A stretch of DNA of 64,000 bases from Strigamia acuminata (taxonomy: Eukaryota > Arthropoda > Chilopoda > Geophilomorpha > Linotaeniidae): positions 4,467,087-4,531,086 of the forward strand of contig OX442314.1 of NCBI GenBank assembly GCA_949358305.1, read 5' to 3'. Of this stretch, positions 22,310 to 31,937 are shown one piece after another. The notes beneath the pieces are model-generated. The model was not told the origin of the DNA. It did no database searches and was given only the letters and a program-made list of their open reading frames with translations. Position 1 is the first letter of the stretch. Each line of letters starts with the position of its first letter. Position numbers and translations under genes: made by a program.

Positions 22310-22340
<31 letters not shown>
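20990..22340 (-). mobile_element. 5'-truncated LINE (non-LTR retrotransposon) remnant
   Basis: On the minus strand, fragments of a non-LTR reverse transcriptase are readable: a KLSFYGLTSR-type block, GVP followed by a stop and ESILGPILFLIFINDL, then LFADDTKV with the catalytic ADD, then DLGV-type and HVN blocks. A stop codon and frame breaks show it is dead. The frame runs LSGFIHDY, is broken by a 209-bp solo LTR (21865-22073), and resumes at HLALFADD. The 3' end is an AAATAAAT-type microsatellite at about 21000-21045. Jockey/CR1-like by style; the exact clade is not resolved. Confidence 0.7.
21865..22073. repeat. Solo LTR (209 bp) inside the LINE, GATAA duplication
   Basis: Starts TGTTGTTATT and ends TTCCAACA, with perfect 5-bp inverted ends (TGTTG/CAACA). 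GATAA occurs on both sides (21860-21864 and 22074-22078). Removing it and one GATAA restores the LINE reading frame across the LFADD region, which confirms both borders. Confidence 0.85.
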
Positions 22341-22341
<1 letters not shown>

Positions 22342-22612
22342 TAATATTAATAATAATAATAATAAGGGGAGGCAGCGCCCCCCTTGACCCCTGTGAACCT
22401 AACCTTACCCGTTTTTTTTTAAACAAATCCTGCTATTGACATTTTTCAGTATATGATCTGAATAATCGTGGAATGAATAACAGCGGAACTTAAAAATCGG
22501 TTATTGATTAACCTCAGAATTGTAAAATGGGAAATTGTCAATAGCGGGATCTGACAAAGAAGATGATAATCTGATGATAATCAGATGATAATCTGATGAT
22601 AATCTGATTGTT
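22305..22612. repeat. TAA microsatellite and short TGATAATC repeats
   Basis: A (TAA)n stretch at about 22305-22365 with interruptions, then unique sequence, then about five copies of a TGATAATCTGA-like unit at 22563-22612. Nothing else recognised in this stretch. Confidence 0.6.
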
Positions 22613-22708
22613 GCGATCCACCATGAAAGGCATTAACACTCCAACAGTATACAAATGTCTCAAATGGAAAAAATAACAAGAAAATATTAAACTTCCTAAT
22701 GCAGTCCT

Positions 22709-22939
22709 TGTGAGAACCGAGTTGATTGAAGATTGAGCAACTACTGAGTTTTATTCTGGTGAATAATATTTTGGGAAGGGTTGGTCAAAGTACAAGTACA
22801 AAGTACAAAGTTTGTTATTCGATATTAAAACAATGAGGCGATATTATTCGATATAGCTGGCAATATTATTCGATTATACATTTAAACTAAACAAGCGATA
22901 TAAAACGTATATAGGGAATATTATTATTTAATTTCCACA
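22709..22939 (-). repeat. 3' LTR of element 5
   Basis: 231 bp, TGTGAGAACC...TTTCCACA in plus-strand sense. Contains short repeats of AAAGTACAAGTACAAAGTAC and TATTATTCGAT. Confidence 0.9.
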
Positions 22940-22971
22940 CGGCCATTGACTGCTGTTGTGAGCGTCCTCGG

Positions 22972-25950
22972 TCACAGTGGCGGATCCTCCTGGTCGTTGT
23001 AGAGAATTCGAATTTGGCTGGCATGGGCAGTTTGTTCGTGGTCGTCATCCTCTGCTCGTAAAATGTAGGTGTCCTCGCCTAGTGCTTTTGTGATGACGTG
23101 TGGACCTGCAAATAAACAACTAAATTTTCCCTGGCATGCACCCTTGGAGTAGAGTACTCGTTGTCCTATTTGGATAGGGGATTTGCGGTGATGAGCATCG
23201 TACCGGGTCTTCTGTGCGTGTTGCGCTATACGCAATTTCTTGTGTGCTTTTGATGCAATTTCGTTCATTACGTTCTGCATAATGTATGGGGCTGGAGCAA
23301 GGCCCATGGGCATGCGACAAAATTTCATTGATCCAATGGGTGTTAAAAATTCGGTTTTGTGTCGATCACTGGGCCTGATGGGAATGTGATAAAATGCCAT
23401 CTTGATGTCCGTTGTGCTAAATATTTTACCACCAAACCCAACAAGAGATTCAATTGTTTCATCAATTGCCGGCATAATGTAGAATGATAAGTCAAGAATT
23501 TTGTTCAAATCTTGAAAATCAATCACCGGGCGTCGAGGCGTGCTTGGATGATTCGGCTGGTAAACCATGAATAGTGGAAAAGAGTACCGTGAGTTTGAGT
23601 CTTGGCAAATACCCAATTCCGTCCATTCCGTAATTGTATCTTGCAAAAATTGTTTGTCTGCTTCATTATACCGAGATGGTTTAATTCGTATTGGTGTATC
23701 GTGTTGCAAAGGAATTTTGCATTCCTCGTCTGAGCATAGGCCTAATTTTCGTCGATAGGTAAATGCTTCAATGTTGAGTATCAAAATGTTGCGTAATGTT
23801 TCACTTTGTTTGGATGACACAGGAATTGTTACTGCGGTCATCACGGCCTGCAAATCGTCGAGAAATTTTTGCGGTAGGGCCTCGTTTGAATTCGTGTCTG
23901 ACTCTTCGTTTTGTGCCATAATTTCGAATTTGTGTCTAGCGTCGGTCGTCGCGTCATTGCATGTTCGTGTTGTGATGTCACTCGTATCGGTCGGTGTATC
24001 ATCGCGTGTTTGTGGTTTGATGTCCCTTCTTTCGGTTGGTGCATCAACTTGTTCCGTTTTGGTGATGTTGCAACTGGTTTCAGTCAGTGCTGCATCTCGT
24101 TGCGTTGTTTTGATGTCGTCACTTGTATCGGTCAGTGGTGCATCTCGTTGCGTTGGTTTGATGTCGTCACTTGTATCGGTCAGTGCTGCATCTCGTTGCG
24201 TTGTTTTGATGTCGTCACTTGTATCGGTCAGTGGTGCATCTCGTTGCGTTGGTTTGATGTCGTCACTTGTATCGGTCAGTGCTGCATCTCGTTGCGTTGG
24301 TTTGATGTCGTCACTTGTATCGGTCAGTGCAGCATCTCGTTGCGTTGGTTTGATGTCGTCACTTGTATCGGTCAGTGCAGCATCTCGTGTTGTATTTCCG
24401 TTGGTGTTGCTGGAATCCGTTAGCAATCCACGAATTACAATATATGACATGTTTGGCTCGTGGTTGATGGCTTTAAACAGACTTAGATCGCCATTTTTGT
24501 CTTGCAGCCAAGCAATGCCTGCTTGTGCTTTCCAATCAGTCCCAATGATGAGAGGAACAGGCGAATTCTGAATTACAGTTGCGTTTTTTATTCGGGTTTC
24601 AAATGTTCCGATGTGGATGTCCAAATCGACGGTTCCAATGGTCGGAGCATTTCCATTTGCGGTGTTGATGACAGTCGAAGGTGGTGACAATCGAATTTGT
24701 GTCTCGGGCAGCAAAAAGACTTGATCAATCATCGTGGAATTTGATCCGCTGTCAAAAAGTGTTTCTAACTTCTTTCCCGCTTGCACGACGTGGCAATCGG
24801 TCACAGAAAGTCCTTTATCCGGCCATTTCGATTTGATTGTGCACAAATTAATTTTGTCACCTGTTTTGAGTGGCTGATGAGGTACGTTTTTGTTGCTGGG
24901 AGTCGTTTTCTTCTTCGTGGGGCGAGAAGTGCGCGTGTCGGGCAGTGAACAATCACTCGAAATGTGCCCAACGGCTTGACATCGATAGCACGTGACCTTT
25001 GATTTGTCCATACCTCGGTGATAACGTGCACTCATCTCGTTCTTTTGTGTCGTTGAATTTTCCGTGGATGATGGTTTCGTATATTTTTGATTTTTGTTAT
25101 CAAAATTCGTAATTTGATTCCCAGTATGCACATCTTTTCCGCCTGCAGTGGTCAGCTTTCGACGACAGTCTAAAATTTGTGCCTTTTCTGTCAACTCAGC
25201 GACTGACGAATAGGAGTGGGCAGCGAGAGGGTTTGCCCAAACATCTGATGTAATGCCCGCAAGAATGAGAGAAATGCGCTCATCGGTCGAGAGTTTGTAT
25301 GGCGCTTTTTCTAACATTGCATTCTTGTCATAGATGTACGATGTAATTGTTTCAGACGGTGAGAGCTGGCGTGCAGCTTGATAAGTGAAAAAGTCCTGCA
25401 GTTGCATTCGATGTTTAAAACGGTTGCAAATTTTGTTTTTCCATAGGTCCCATGTTGAAATCGTTTTTCCACATGTTTTCTGCCAATTTGATGCTTGACC
25501 TCCAAGTCGAGTTGCAGCATTCAACATCGTGAGAGGTGGCGTCCAGTTTGCCAGAGTGGACACTCGTTCAACCTCCTTGATCCATTCAGCAACGTTGTCA
25601 TGTTTTTCTCCGTTAAAAACATGAATCGCTTTTGCCGTATCCATCGTGGAATGAATTTGAATAGGATTTGAACTGTTGAGCTGGGCAGCAGCAAGTTGTT
25701 TGGTTAAGTTGGTCAAACTCGTCAACAGATCGTTGGACGTCGTGGGTGGTAGTGGGTTTGAAAATTTTGCCAAATTTTCAACAATCAACAAATCAATCAG
25801 TTCCTTTTTATGTTTTCCGTTTGTGTCCATATTTCGAGAGTTGCACTCATTTCTGATAGCATCAATAGTCATTAGGTTCAAAACGTTTTCATCAGTAGAA
25901 AGAAAAATCCCATGTGTAGCGGAAGCCATTTTTGGAAAGGAAAAATACAA
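22972..25950 (-). CDS. Gag-PR-RT(partial)-IN(C-terminal) fusion polyprotein of element 5
   Basis: An open 992-residue frame. Gag-like part to about residue 320, then a CCHC knuckle (CYRCQAVGHISSDC, 321-334), protease FDSGSN near 399, then about seven copies of a 16-residue repeat (RDAALTDTSDDIKPTQ) at roughly 522-640. Reverse transcriptase begins near 730 and reaches the MPMGLAPAPYIMQNVM block near 890. There it stops before the YxDD catalytic box and joins directly (about residue 898) to the C-terminal part of integrase (ARYDAHHRKSP-like region, GPHVI). RT palm and thumb, RNase H and the integrase zinc and DDE core are absent, yet the frame is kept. The product could be a functional Gag-protease but cannot reverse transcribe or integrate alone. 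The codon at 25950 is ATG; another in-frame ATG follows 7 codons later. Confidence 0.92.
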   Translation of the reverse strand: MYFSFPKMASATHGIFLSTDENVLNLMTIDAIRNECNSRNMDTNGKHKKELIDLLIVENLAKFSNPLPPTTSNDLLTSLTNLTKQLAAAQLNSSNPIQIHSTMDTAKAIHVFNGEKHDNVAEWIKEVERVSTLANWTPPLTMLNAATRLGGQASNWQKTCGKTISTWDLWKNKICNRFKHRMQLQDFFTYQAARQLSPSETITSYIYDKNAMLEKAPYKLSTDERISLILAGITSDVWANPLAAHSYSSVAELTEKAQILDCRRKLTTAGGKDVHTGNQITNFDNKNQKYTKPSSTENSTTQKNEMSARYHRGMDKSKVTCYRCQAVGHISSDCSLPDTRTSRPTKKKTTPSNKNVPHQPLKTGDKINLCTIKSKWPDKGLSVTDCHVVQAGKKLETLFDSGSNSTMIDQVFLLPETQIRLSPPSTVINTANGNAPTIGTVDLDIHIGTFETRIKNATVIQNSPVPLIIGTDWKAQAGIAWLQDKNGDLSLFKAINHEPNMSYIVIRGLLTDSSNTNGNTTRDAALTDTSDDIKPTQRDAALTDTSDDIKPTQRDAALTDTSDDIKPTQRDAPLTDTSDDIKTTQRDAALTDTSDDIKPTQRDAPLTDTSDDIKTTQRDAALTETSCNITKTEQVDAPTERRDIKPQTRDDTPTDTSDITTRTCNDATTDARHKFEIMAQNEESDTNSNEALPQKFLDDLQAVMTAVTIPVSSKQSETLRNILILNIEAFTYRRKLGLCSDEECKIPLQHDTPIRIKPSRYNEADKQFLQDTITEWTELGICQDSNSRYSFPLFMVYQPNHPSTPRRPVIDFQDLNKILDLSFYIMPAIDETIESLVGFGGKIFSTTDIKMAFYHIPIRPSDRHKTEFLTPIGSMKFCRMPMGLAPAPYIMQNVMNEIASKAHKKLRIAQHAQKTRYDAHHRKSPIQIGQRVLYSKGACQGKFSCLFAGPHVITKALGEDTYILRAEDDDHEQTAHASQIRILYNDQEDPPL
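24079..24390 (-). repeat. 48-bp tandem repeat inside the element 5 ORF
   Basis: About six and a half near-identical 48-bp units encode a 16-residue acidic/Thr-rich repeat. Units alternate between two slightly different types (Ala/Pro at one position, Lys-Pro/Lys-Thr at another), as if pairs were duplicated together. The unit length keeps the frame. Confidence 0.85.
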
Positions 25951-26183
25951 ATTTTGTGATAAAATGTCCTACTTTGCAGTGCTCGTCGTTTACACTGGTC
26001 GGTTTTGGTTTCACTTTCTCACAAACACAACTTTGGTCGGGTTTCCTCGTCGTTGCACCTCCGTTGGTGTCGAATTTCAGTTCCAAAGCAAGCCAAACTT
26101 CTACTCACGATTTTCGCTCACTGATGTTTAAATTCAAAGTTCACTTTTTCCCTCAGCATTTGTTAGTTTCGTCGACTGCGCCA

Positions 26184-26414
26184 TGTGAGAACCGAGTTGA
26201 TTGAAGATTGAGCAACTACTGAGTTTTATTCTGGTGAATAATATTTTGGGAAGGGTTGGTCAAAGTACAAGTACAAAGTACAGAGTTTGTTATTCGATAT
26301 TAAAACAATGAGGCAATATTATTCGATATAGCTGGTGATATTATTCGATTATACATTTAAACTAAACAAACGATATAAAACGTATATAGGGAATATTATT
26401 ATTTAATTTCCACA
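26184..26414 (-). repeat. 5' LTR of element 5
   Basis: 231 bp, about 98% identical to 22709-22939. Primer site immediately inside. Confidence 0.9.
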
Positions 26415-26456
26415 GTCCTCAAGGAGCAAATTAAGCAATGTAATAAAAACTCTTAC

Positions 26457-26580
26457 CTTCCTTGTGAAGTCTCAAACTAATGCATCGTTCATCGTGTTTT
26501 TCATCCATTTGGCCTAACTTGCAAAAGTCGTTTGATGATGGATTATGTTTAATTTCATCATCGTTCAGACGAATGGAGAC
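26457..26580 (-). CDS. Possible host exon, gene unknown
   Basis: On the minus strand a TTTTTTTAAG acceptor is followed by a 124-nt segment open in one frame only (VSIRLNDDE...LRLHKE) and an AAG/GTAAGAG donor. No partner exon could be assigned; the next sequence downstream is element 5. I do not recognise the family. Confidence 0.35.
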
Positions 26581-26589
26581 CTTAAAAAA

Positions 26590-26965
26590 ATAATACTATT
26601 GGTCCATTACATTACAAAGTACAAACATATAATAAGAACTCGCAATTGGATTAAAAGAATATAAATTTTTGTACATGTACGGTATTCTTTGGGATTAAAG
26701 GACATGCACGTATTATTTTAAGACAATTATAAATGCTAATTTAAACGTGTAAATTTTACATTTAATAATAATGATTTTATCAATGTGCCTAAATGCGCCT
26801 GGCATTAATTTTTTATAAATTCTTCGAATAAATCCTTTCCCAATTTCTATTTAATACCGAATTTTGAACTCGCATGTCACAACTCAAAGAAATTAATACT
26901 AAGAATAATGTGCTCCTAAATAATTCGACAAGTAATTCCATTTCAAATTTTAAACTGAAAATAGT
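26590..26965. other. Unassigned AT-rich stretch
   Basis: Between the possible exon and the minisatellite. No supported gene. A block near 26905 resembles sequence upstream of DEG/ENaC gene 3 (GTGCTCCTAAATA, about 18520). Confidence 0.4.
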
Positions 26966-26969
26966 ATTT

Positions 26970-27605
26970 ACAGGGTCCCCCAAAGGCAAATCTCCAAGGA
27001 TCCCCCATGAGAAATCCCTTAGAGTCCCCCAAGGAAAATTCCCAAGGGTCACTCAAGAGAATCTTAGAAATTTCTCTTGGCTGTCCCTTGGAGATTTTCT
27101 TTCAGGGATCCTTCAAGATTTTCTTTCGGGATCATTCGAGATTTCCCTTGGGGAACCCTTGGAGATTTCCCTTTGGGGACCCTTAGAGATTTCTCTTGGG
27201 GGATCCTCGGAGATTTTCCTTTGCGGACCCTTAGAGATTTTCCCTGGGAAATCCATGGAAGAATCTTTGAAATTTCTCTTGGAGGACTCTTGGAGATTTC
27301 CTCTGGGGAATACTTAGAAGAATCTTAGAAATTTCTCTTGGGGGATCCTTGGAGATTTCCCTTGGGAGACCCTTGGAGATTTTCCTTAGAGGATCCTTGG
27401 AGATTTCCCTTTGGGGACCGTTAAAGATTTTCCTTGGGAAATCCTTGGAAGAATCTTAGAAATTTCTCTTGGGGGACTCTTGGAGATTTCATTGCGGGTA
27501 TCCTTGGGGATTTCCCTTGGGGGACCCTTGAAAATTTCTCTTGGAGGACCCTTGTGGATTTTCCTTAGAGGATCCTTGTAGATTTTCCCTGGAGAATCCT
27601 TAGAA
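26970..27605. repeat. 24-bp minisatellite
   Basis: About 25 imperfect copies of a unit like TTGGAGATTTCCCTTGGGGG plus ACCC, with occasional 35-bp variants carrying AAGAATCTT. Because units are multiples of three, long spurious ORFs (LEISLG-type) appear on both strands; these are not regarded as genes. Confidence 0.9.
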
Positions 27606-27751
27606 GAATCGGGTACCCGTTCTAATGGCGAATCGCCCAAAGGCAAATTTTTGATAGGCTTTAATTTAAGTTATATTTTATCTTATGGTTATTGTAAATA
27701 TTATTGTTTTTATTTATAATTAAACCTCTATTAATGTTTTAAGCAATTCTT

Positions 27752-27793
27752 ATTTCTTGAGTATGCAGAAGATCGTCTGCATACTCAAGAAAT
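27752..27793. repeat. Perfect 18-bp inverted repeat with 6-base loop
   Basis: Arms 27752-27769 and 27776-27793 are exact inverse copies (ATTTCTTGAGTATGCAGA) around AGATCG. It lies just before an LTR fragment; it could be a small foldback end or a recombination product. Confidence 0.75.
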
Positions 27794-27796
27794 AAT

Positions 27797-28037
27797 TAAG
27801 AGTTTCTTAATTGCGGTTTTATGCGGTTTTGCGGTTTTTTTGCGTTTTTTTTGCGGTTTGCGGTAAATCGCGTTACGGTTTTTTGTAAATATCGCAGTGC
27901 GGTTTTTGAAATACTAAAACCGCGGTGCGATATTTTGCACTCGTGAACAACCCTACTCTTAACTAATTTGTAGTTCGCTTGACGGTGAGGAATTTGCTGT
28001 GTCTTGTTGTACGTTTGCAGTTCTGCCTTGAAAAGGG
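27797..28037. repeat. LTR fragment A, copy of the start of 31261-31711
   Basis: About 241 bp nearly identical to the left part of the LTR at 31261, including GCGGTTTT-rich sequence and GACGGTGAGGAATTTGCTG. The match ends at GAGACCCCA, where the CCAATATTGG repeats begin. Confidence 0.75.
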
Positions 28038-28042
28038 AGACC

Positions 28043-28615
28043 CCAATTGTTAGCCAATATTGGCTGTCGGTAGGCAGCCATTAATTGACCAATATTGGGG
28101 ATACAATATTGGCCCAATGTTGGCTAAGGATTGGCAAGCCAATATTGGGTTACCACGCCAGACCCAATGTTGGCCCGATATTGGCCGGCAATATTGGCCC
28201 AATATTAACTAGCCAATTGTTAGCCAATATTGGCTGTCGATAGGCAGCCATTGATTGGCCATTATTGGGAATACAATATTGGCCCAATGTTGGCTAAGGA
28301 TTGGCAAGCCAATATTGGGTTTCCACGCCAGACCCAATGTTGGCCCGATATTGGCTGGCAATATTGGCCCAATATTAAATAGCCAATTGTTAGCCAATAT
28401 TGGCTGTCGGTAGGCAGCCATTGATTGGCCATTATTTGGAATACAATATTGGCCCAATATTGGCTAAAGATTGGCAAGCCAATATTCGGTTGCAATGTCT
28501 GAGCCAATGTTGGCCCAATATTGGTTGTTGATATTGGTCCAATATTAAATAGCCGTTTGTTAGCCAATATTGGCTGTACGTTGGTTGCCATTAATTGGCC
28601 AATATTGTAAATCTA
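28043..28615. repeat. 170-bp tandem repeat rich in CCAATATTGG
   Basis: Copies start at 28043, 28213 and 28383 with a partial fourth at about 28553. Each unit contains several near-copies of CCAATATTGG and TTGGCCCAATATTGG. Open frames across it on the minus strand (ANIGPIL-type) come from the repeat and are not genes. Confidence 0.9.
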
Positions 28616-29205
28616 ATAATGGATCAATCTGGCCACGGTCACTTAGAAATTGGAATTATCAAAAACTGACCAAATTTTTGAATTCCTTGGTGTTTTTTAC
28701 ACTTGTCTCTAAAAATTAGGCTGAAATATTGAGAACATAAATTTTTATGCGAAAAAATGCTTTTTTGATCATTTTGTAAAAGTCTGGAACAATGTCTGGA
28801 TTCCAACCAAAATAATGTATATTTCTTTAGCATGGAGGTTTTAGCATTTATACTTCAACACTTAATTAATTTATCATTGCTAGAGTCAGATGAAATAAAA
28901 AGTTGTACCAAATTCTTTAATTTTTTATTTTAATTATTCATCTAATGATAGGAACACCATCGCAATTGATGCGAGTTTGTATAACTGCCTTCTGCAGATT
29001 TTGCTTTACTTTTATATTGTAGCTGTGGATGAATACTCCAATGTTTGACTTTTACAAAGTTTTAACAAGGCCTTTTCTGATGATTTCTATAAAATTTCTA
29101 AGAAATTTTTTATGGGATTAATTTTCATTGGATTTTATATAAGGTTTTCACTGTTTTTTTTGTCATTAATAAACACTGAAAATTTTATTATTTTTTGTAA
29201 ATAAT
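28616..29205. other. Unassigned AT-rich spacer between CCAATATTGG blocks
   Basis: No gene, tandem repeat or terminal repeat recognised. It separates the two CCAATATTGG clusters and may be the interior of one element. Confidence 0.4.
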
Positions 29206-29603
29206 TAGAAATAATGGTTCACGATTGGCCTGTTTAATATTAGACCAATATTGATCCAATAAATGTCAGGATGTAAGAAAACACCAAATTGGCCCAACAT
29301 TGTGACACTATATTGGGCCAATGTCAAGATGTAAGAAAACGTCAGATTGGCCCAATATTGGTTATGAGTATTGGCCCAATGTTGGCACACAATATTGGGC
29401 CAATGTCGGGATATAAGAAAACGCCAGATTGGCCCAATATTGGTTCAAAATATTGGCCCAATATTGGTTACGAGTATTGGCCCAATATTGGGAAACAATA
29501 TTGGGCCAATCTGGCGTTTTCTTACATCCCGACATTGGCCCAATATTGTGTCCCAACATTGGCCCAATATTTTAGCCAATATTGGGCCAATGTTGCGCCA
29601 ATA
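29206..29603. repeat. Second cluster of CCAATATTGG motifs
   Basis: Alternating TTGGCCCAATATTGG and related palindromes, partly arranged as an inverted pair around 29490 (GACATTGGCCCAATATTG on both sides). Together with 28043-28615 there are at least a dozen perfect CCAATATTGG decamers. Confidence 0.85.
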
Positions 29604-29605
29604 TA

Positions 29606-31245
29606 CAACTACATTTCAAAAGTTTAGAAAGTGAGTGAAAAATTCACTCACTTTGTGAATAACACCAAAAATATGACTTAAAAGTTAAGCAAAACCAATT
29701 TATACCATCAGATTTGAATAAAACAATTATTTTTCATCTAAAATAGCTTATAGTTACATATATTTAGTTATATAGTTTAGTTACAAATCAAGATTTTCAA
29801 AACCTCACTTGTGTCAAAAGTTTAGAAAGTTGAAAAAATCATTTCATAAGTTTAGAAAGTGCAACATAATTCCTTTATTTCAACTTGAAAATAGGACATT
29901 TTTATTTTTTTGTTTAGTATTTTGTTGGATGATCTTTGCATCGTATGACCGCCTTCAATCTGCGAGGCATTGTAGACAATATAGTAGGGGGCAAAACAAT
30001 TGCGACATGTTGAATCTCATGGCTATATCTCGATAAATAAAGGAGGAAAACCAATGAAATTTTAAGTGAATATTAGTCCAACATTCTGCTTTGTTCATCT
30101 AAAATTTTATGACAATCTATCCATTAGTTCTAGAGAAAAAAAATTATTTTATGAAGTGACTGCTCTGAAAAAATAGTTCAGTGTTGGTTTGGGGATGCGA
30201 AAGGTTGGAAATCTCCAATCCATTGAAGAAATAATGGATACTAATGTTTACAGAGACAATTTAGAAAGAAATCTTGAGGAATAAAAAAACATTGGGGTTG
30301 GTTGTAGCAACAGGATAACAACCAAAAACATACATCAAAATTTGCGTGTGAATATTTCACACCAAAAAAAATCAGACATCTTCAATGGCCTTCTCAGTTA
30401 TTTGAAACTTAATCCAATTGAACAGTTATGAGATGATTTCTTGATTTAAACCAAAAAGTTTCTCTAGAGTTGAGAAAAAAATGTTCCAAAGTTGAAATTA
30501 GCTTTGCTTGATGTTTGGGTGCAAAGTATTTCTAAAACAGTGCTACTAAAATTGCTTGGAAGTCTGGCTGAATAATTGAAAGCAATGATACAAGCTAAAG
30601 GAAGGCCAACAAAGCATTAACAGACATTGTTGTAAGGTTTCTCGATGGTTAACAGAGTTTGTTAACTTACCTTTGCCTCTTAAATTTTGATGTCACTTCA
30701 TAAAATAATTTTTTCCTCTAGAACTAATGGATAGATTGTCATAAAATTTTAGGTGAACAAAGCAGAATGTTAGACAAATATTCAGTTAAAATTTTATTGG
30801 TTTTCCTCCTTTATTTATCGAGATACAGCCATGAGATTCAACATGTCGCAATTGTTTTGCCCCCTACTGTATTGTCTACAATGCCTCGCGGATTGAAGGC
30901 GGTCATACGATGCAGAGATCATCCAACAAAATACTAAACAAAAAAATGAAAACGTCCTATTTTCAAGTCGAAATAAAGGAATTATGTTGCACTTTCTAAA
31001 CTTATGAAATGATTTTTTCAACTTTCTAAACTTTTGACACAAGTGAGGTTTTGAAAACCTCAATTTGTAACTAAATTATATAACTAAATATATGTAACTA
31101 TAAGCTATTTTAGATGAAAAATAATTGTTTTATTCAAATCTGATGGTATAAATTGGTTGTGCTTAACTTTTAAGTCATATTTTTGGTGTTATTTACAAAG
31201 TGAGTGAATTTTTCACTCACTTTCTAAACTTTTGAAATGTAGTTG
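29606..31245. mobile_element. Tc1/mariner-like transposon copy A (1640 bp), dead
   Basis: Ends CAACTACATTTCAAAAG and CTTTTGAAATGTAGTTG, TA at 29604-29605 and 31246-31247. Long terminal inverted repeats (over 400 bp) contain GTTTAGAAAGTG twice. The middle (about 30180-30620, plus strand) has remnants of a Tc1-type transposase: VWG block, an HTSK-like and a WPSQ-like block, with several stops. The same family and exactly the same length as 38616-40255. Confidence 0.85.
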
Positions 31246-31260
31246 TATAATGCTACCTGG

Positions 31261-31711
31261 GAAGAGTTTCTTAATTGAGGTTTTATGCGGTTTTGCGGTT
31301 TTTTTGCGTTTTTTTTGCGGTTTGCGGTAAATCGCGTTACGGTTTTTTGTAAATATCGCAGTGCGGTTTTTGAAATACTAAAACCGCGGTGCGATATTTC
31401 GCACTCGTGAACAACCCTACTCTTAACTAATTTGTTGTTCGCTTGACGGTGAGGAATTTGCTGTGTCTTGTTGTACGTTTGCAGTTCTGCCTTGAAAAGG
31501 GAGACCCCAAGCTTTAATGCATGAAAGTCATGCGACTGCCCGAGCCAATAGCAACTAGGACAACGTCCTTCAATTCCCCCTAGGACACACACCTGTTTAT
31601 AGAAGTGGGTCCTGAGAAAAGGGAAAAATTACCTTTTTCAATGGTGACTCAAAAAGGGGTCAACACCAAGAATTCCCTCTTGTGTTAACCCGGCATTTCT
31701 GGGTCACCACA
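31261..31711 (-). repeat. Gypsy-type solo LTR or LTR fragment B
   Basis: On the minus strand it starts TGTGGTGACCC at 31711, like the LTRs of elements 2 and 3. Blocks such as CTGACGGTGAGG...TTGCTGTGT are shared with the LTR of element 3 at about 56450. The left end is ill-defined. It was inserted three codons after the start codon of an inverted DEG/ENaC copy. Confidence 0.7.
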
Positions 31712-31937
31712 CTTTTCATGGTTTTGGTTATTTGCGAGACAAATGAGTATAAAGGATTAAGTGGCTAATAATTACATTTATTATATTGACAAATGTGTTC
31801 ATAAACTTGTGAATTTTGAGTCCTGTATGCAGAAGAGATATTGTGTGCTTTTGAGTTGATTTGGCAGCTGTAGTTTCTGCTGTTAGACTCTTGCCGAGTT
31901 CAAGGTGAACTGACAACACCTGTGTATTCACACATCG
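31712..31937 (-). pseudogene. 5' end of an inverted DEG/ENaC paralogue, cut by an LTR
   Basis: The minus-strand sequence matches the region before and at the start codon of the two-domain channel gene (36825-37059) in inverted orientation: shared GAACTCGGCAAGAGTCTAAC, AAAAGCACACAATAT, AATAACCAAAA then ATG (31719-31717). The LTR at 31711 follows after two codons. It and the segment at 36259-36450 are the two halves of one arm split by element 2. Confidence 0.7.

Larger units (their letters stand above)
22709..26414 (-). mobile_element. Gypsy-type LTR element 5, internally deleted, GTCCT target duplication
   Basis: Two 231-bp LTRs (22709-22939 and 26184-26414) differ at about five positions. 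GTCCT lies at both outer edges. The primer site next to the 5' LTR (26162-26183) reads TGGCGCAGTCGAC on the minus strand, probably tRNA-Ser. A single long ORF fills the interior. It landed just beyond the donor of a possible host exon at 26457-26580. Confidence 0.92.

Noticed and set aside
23771-24571. Plus-strand ORFs with internal repeats
   Set aside because: Antisense shadow of the 48-bp repeat in the element 5 polyprotein.
26874-27646. Repetitive ORFs on both strands
   Set aside because: Produced by the 24-bp minisatellite, whose unit is a multiple of three.
28043-28615. CRISPR-like spaced repeats
   Set aside because: The whole 170-bp unit is repeated with no unique spacers, and the genome is eukaryotic.
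28209-29634. ORFs rich in ANIGPIL and QYWAN
   Set aside because: Produced by the CCAATATTGG repeats on both strands; no start context or splice support.
29809-31063. Paired 75-82 codon ORFs (MCQKFRKLKKSF...)
   Set aside because: They lie in the terminal inverted repeats of the Tc1-like element and recur at 39825; not genes.
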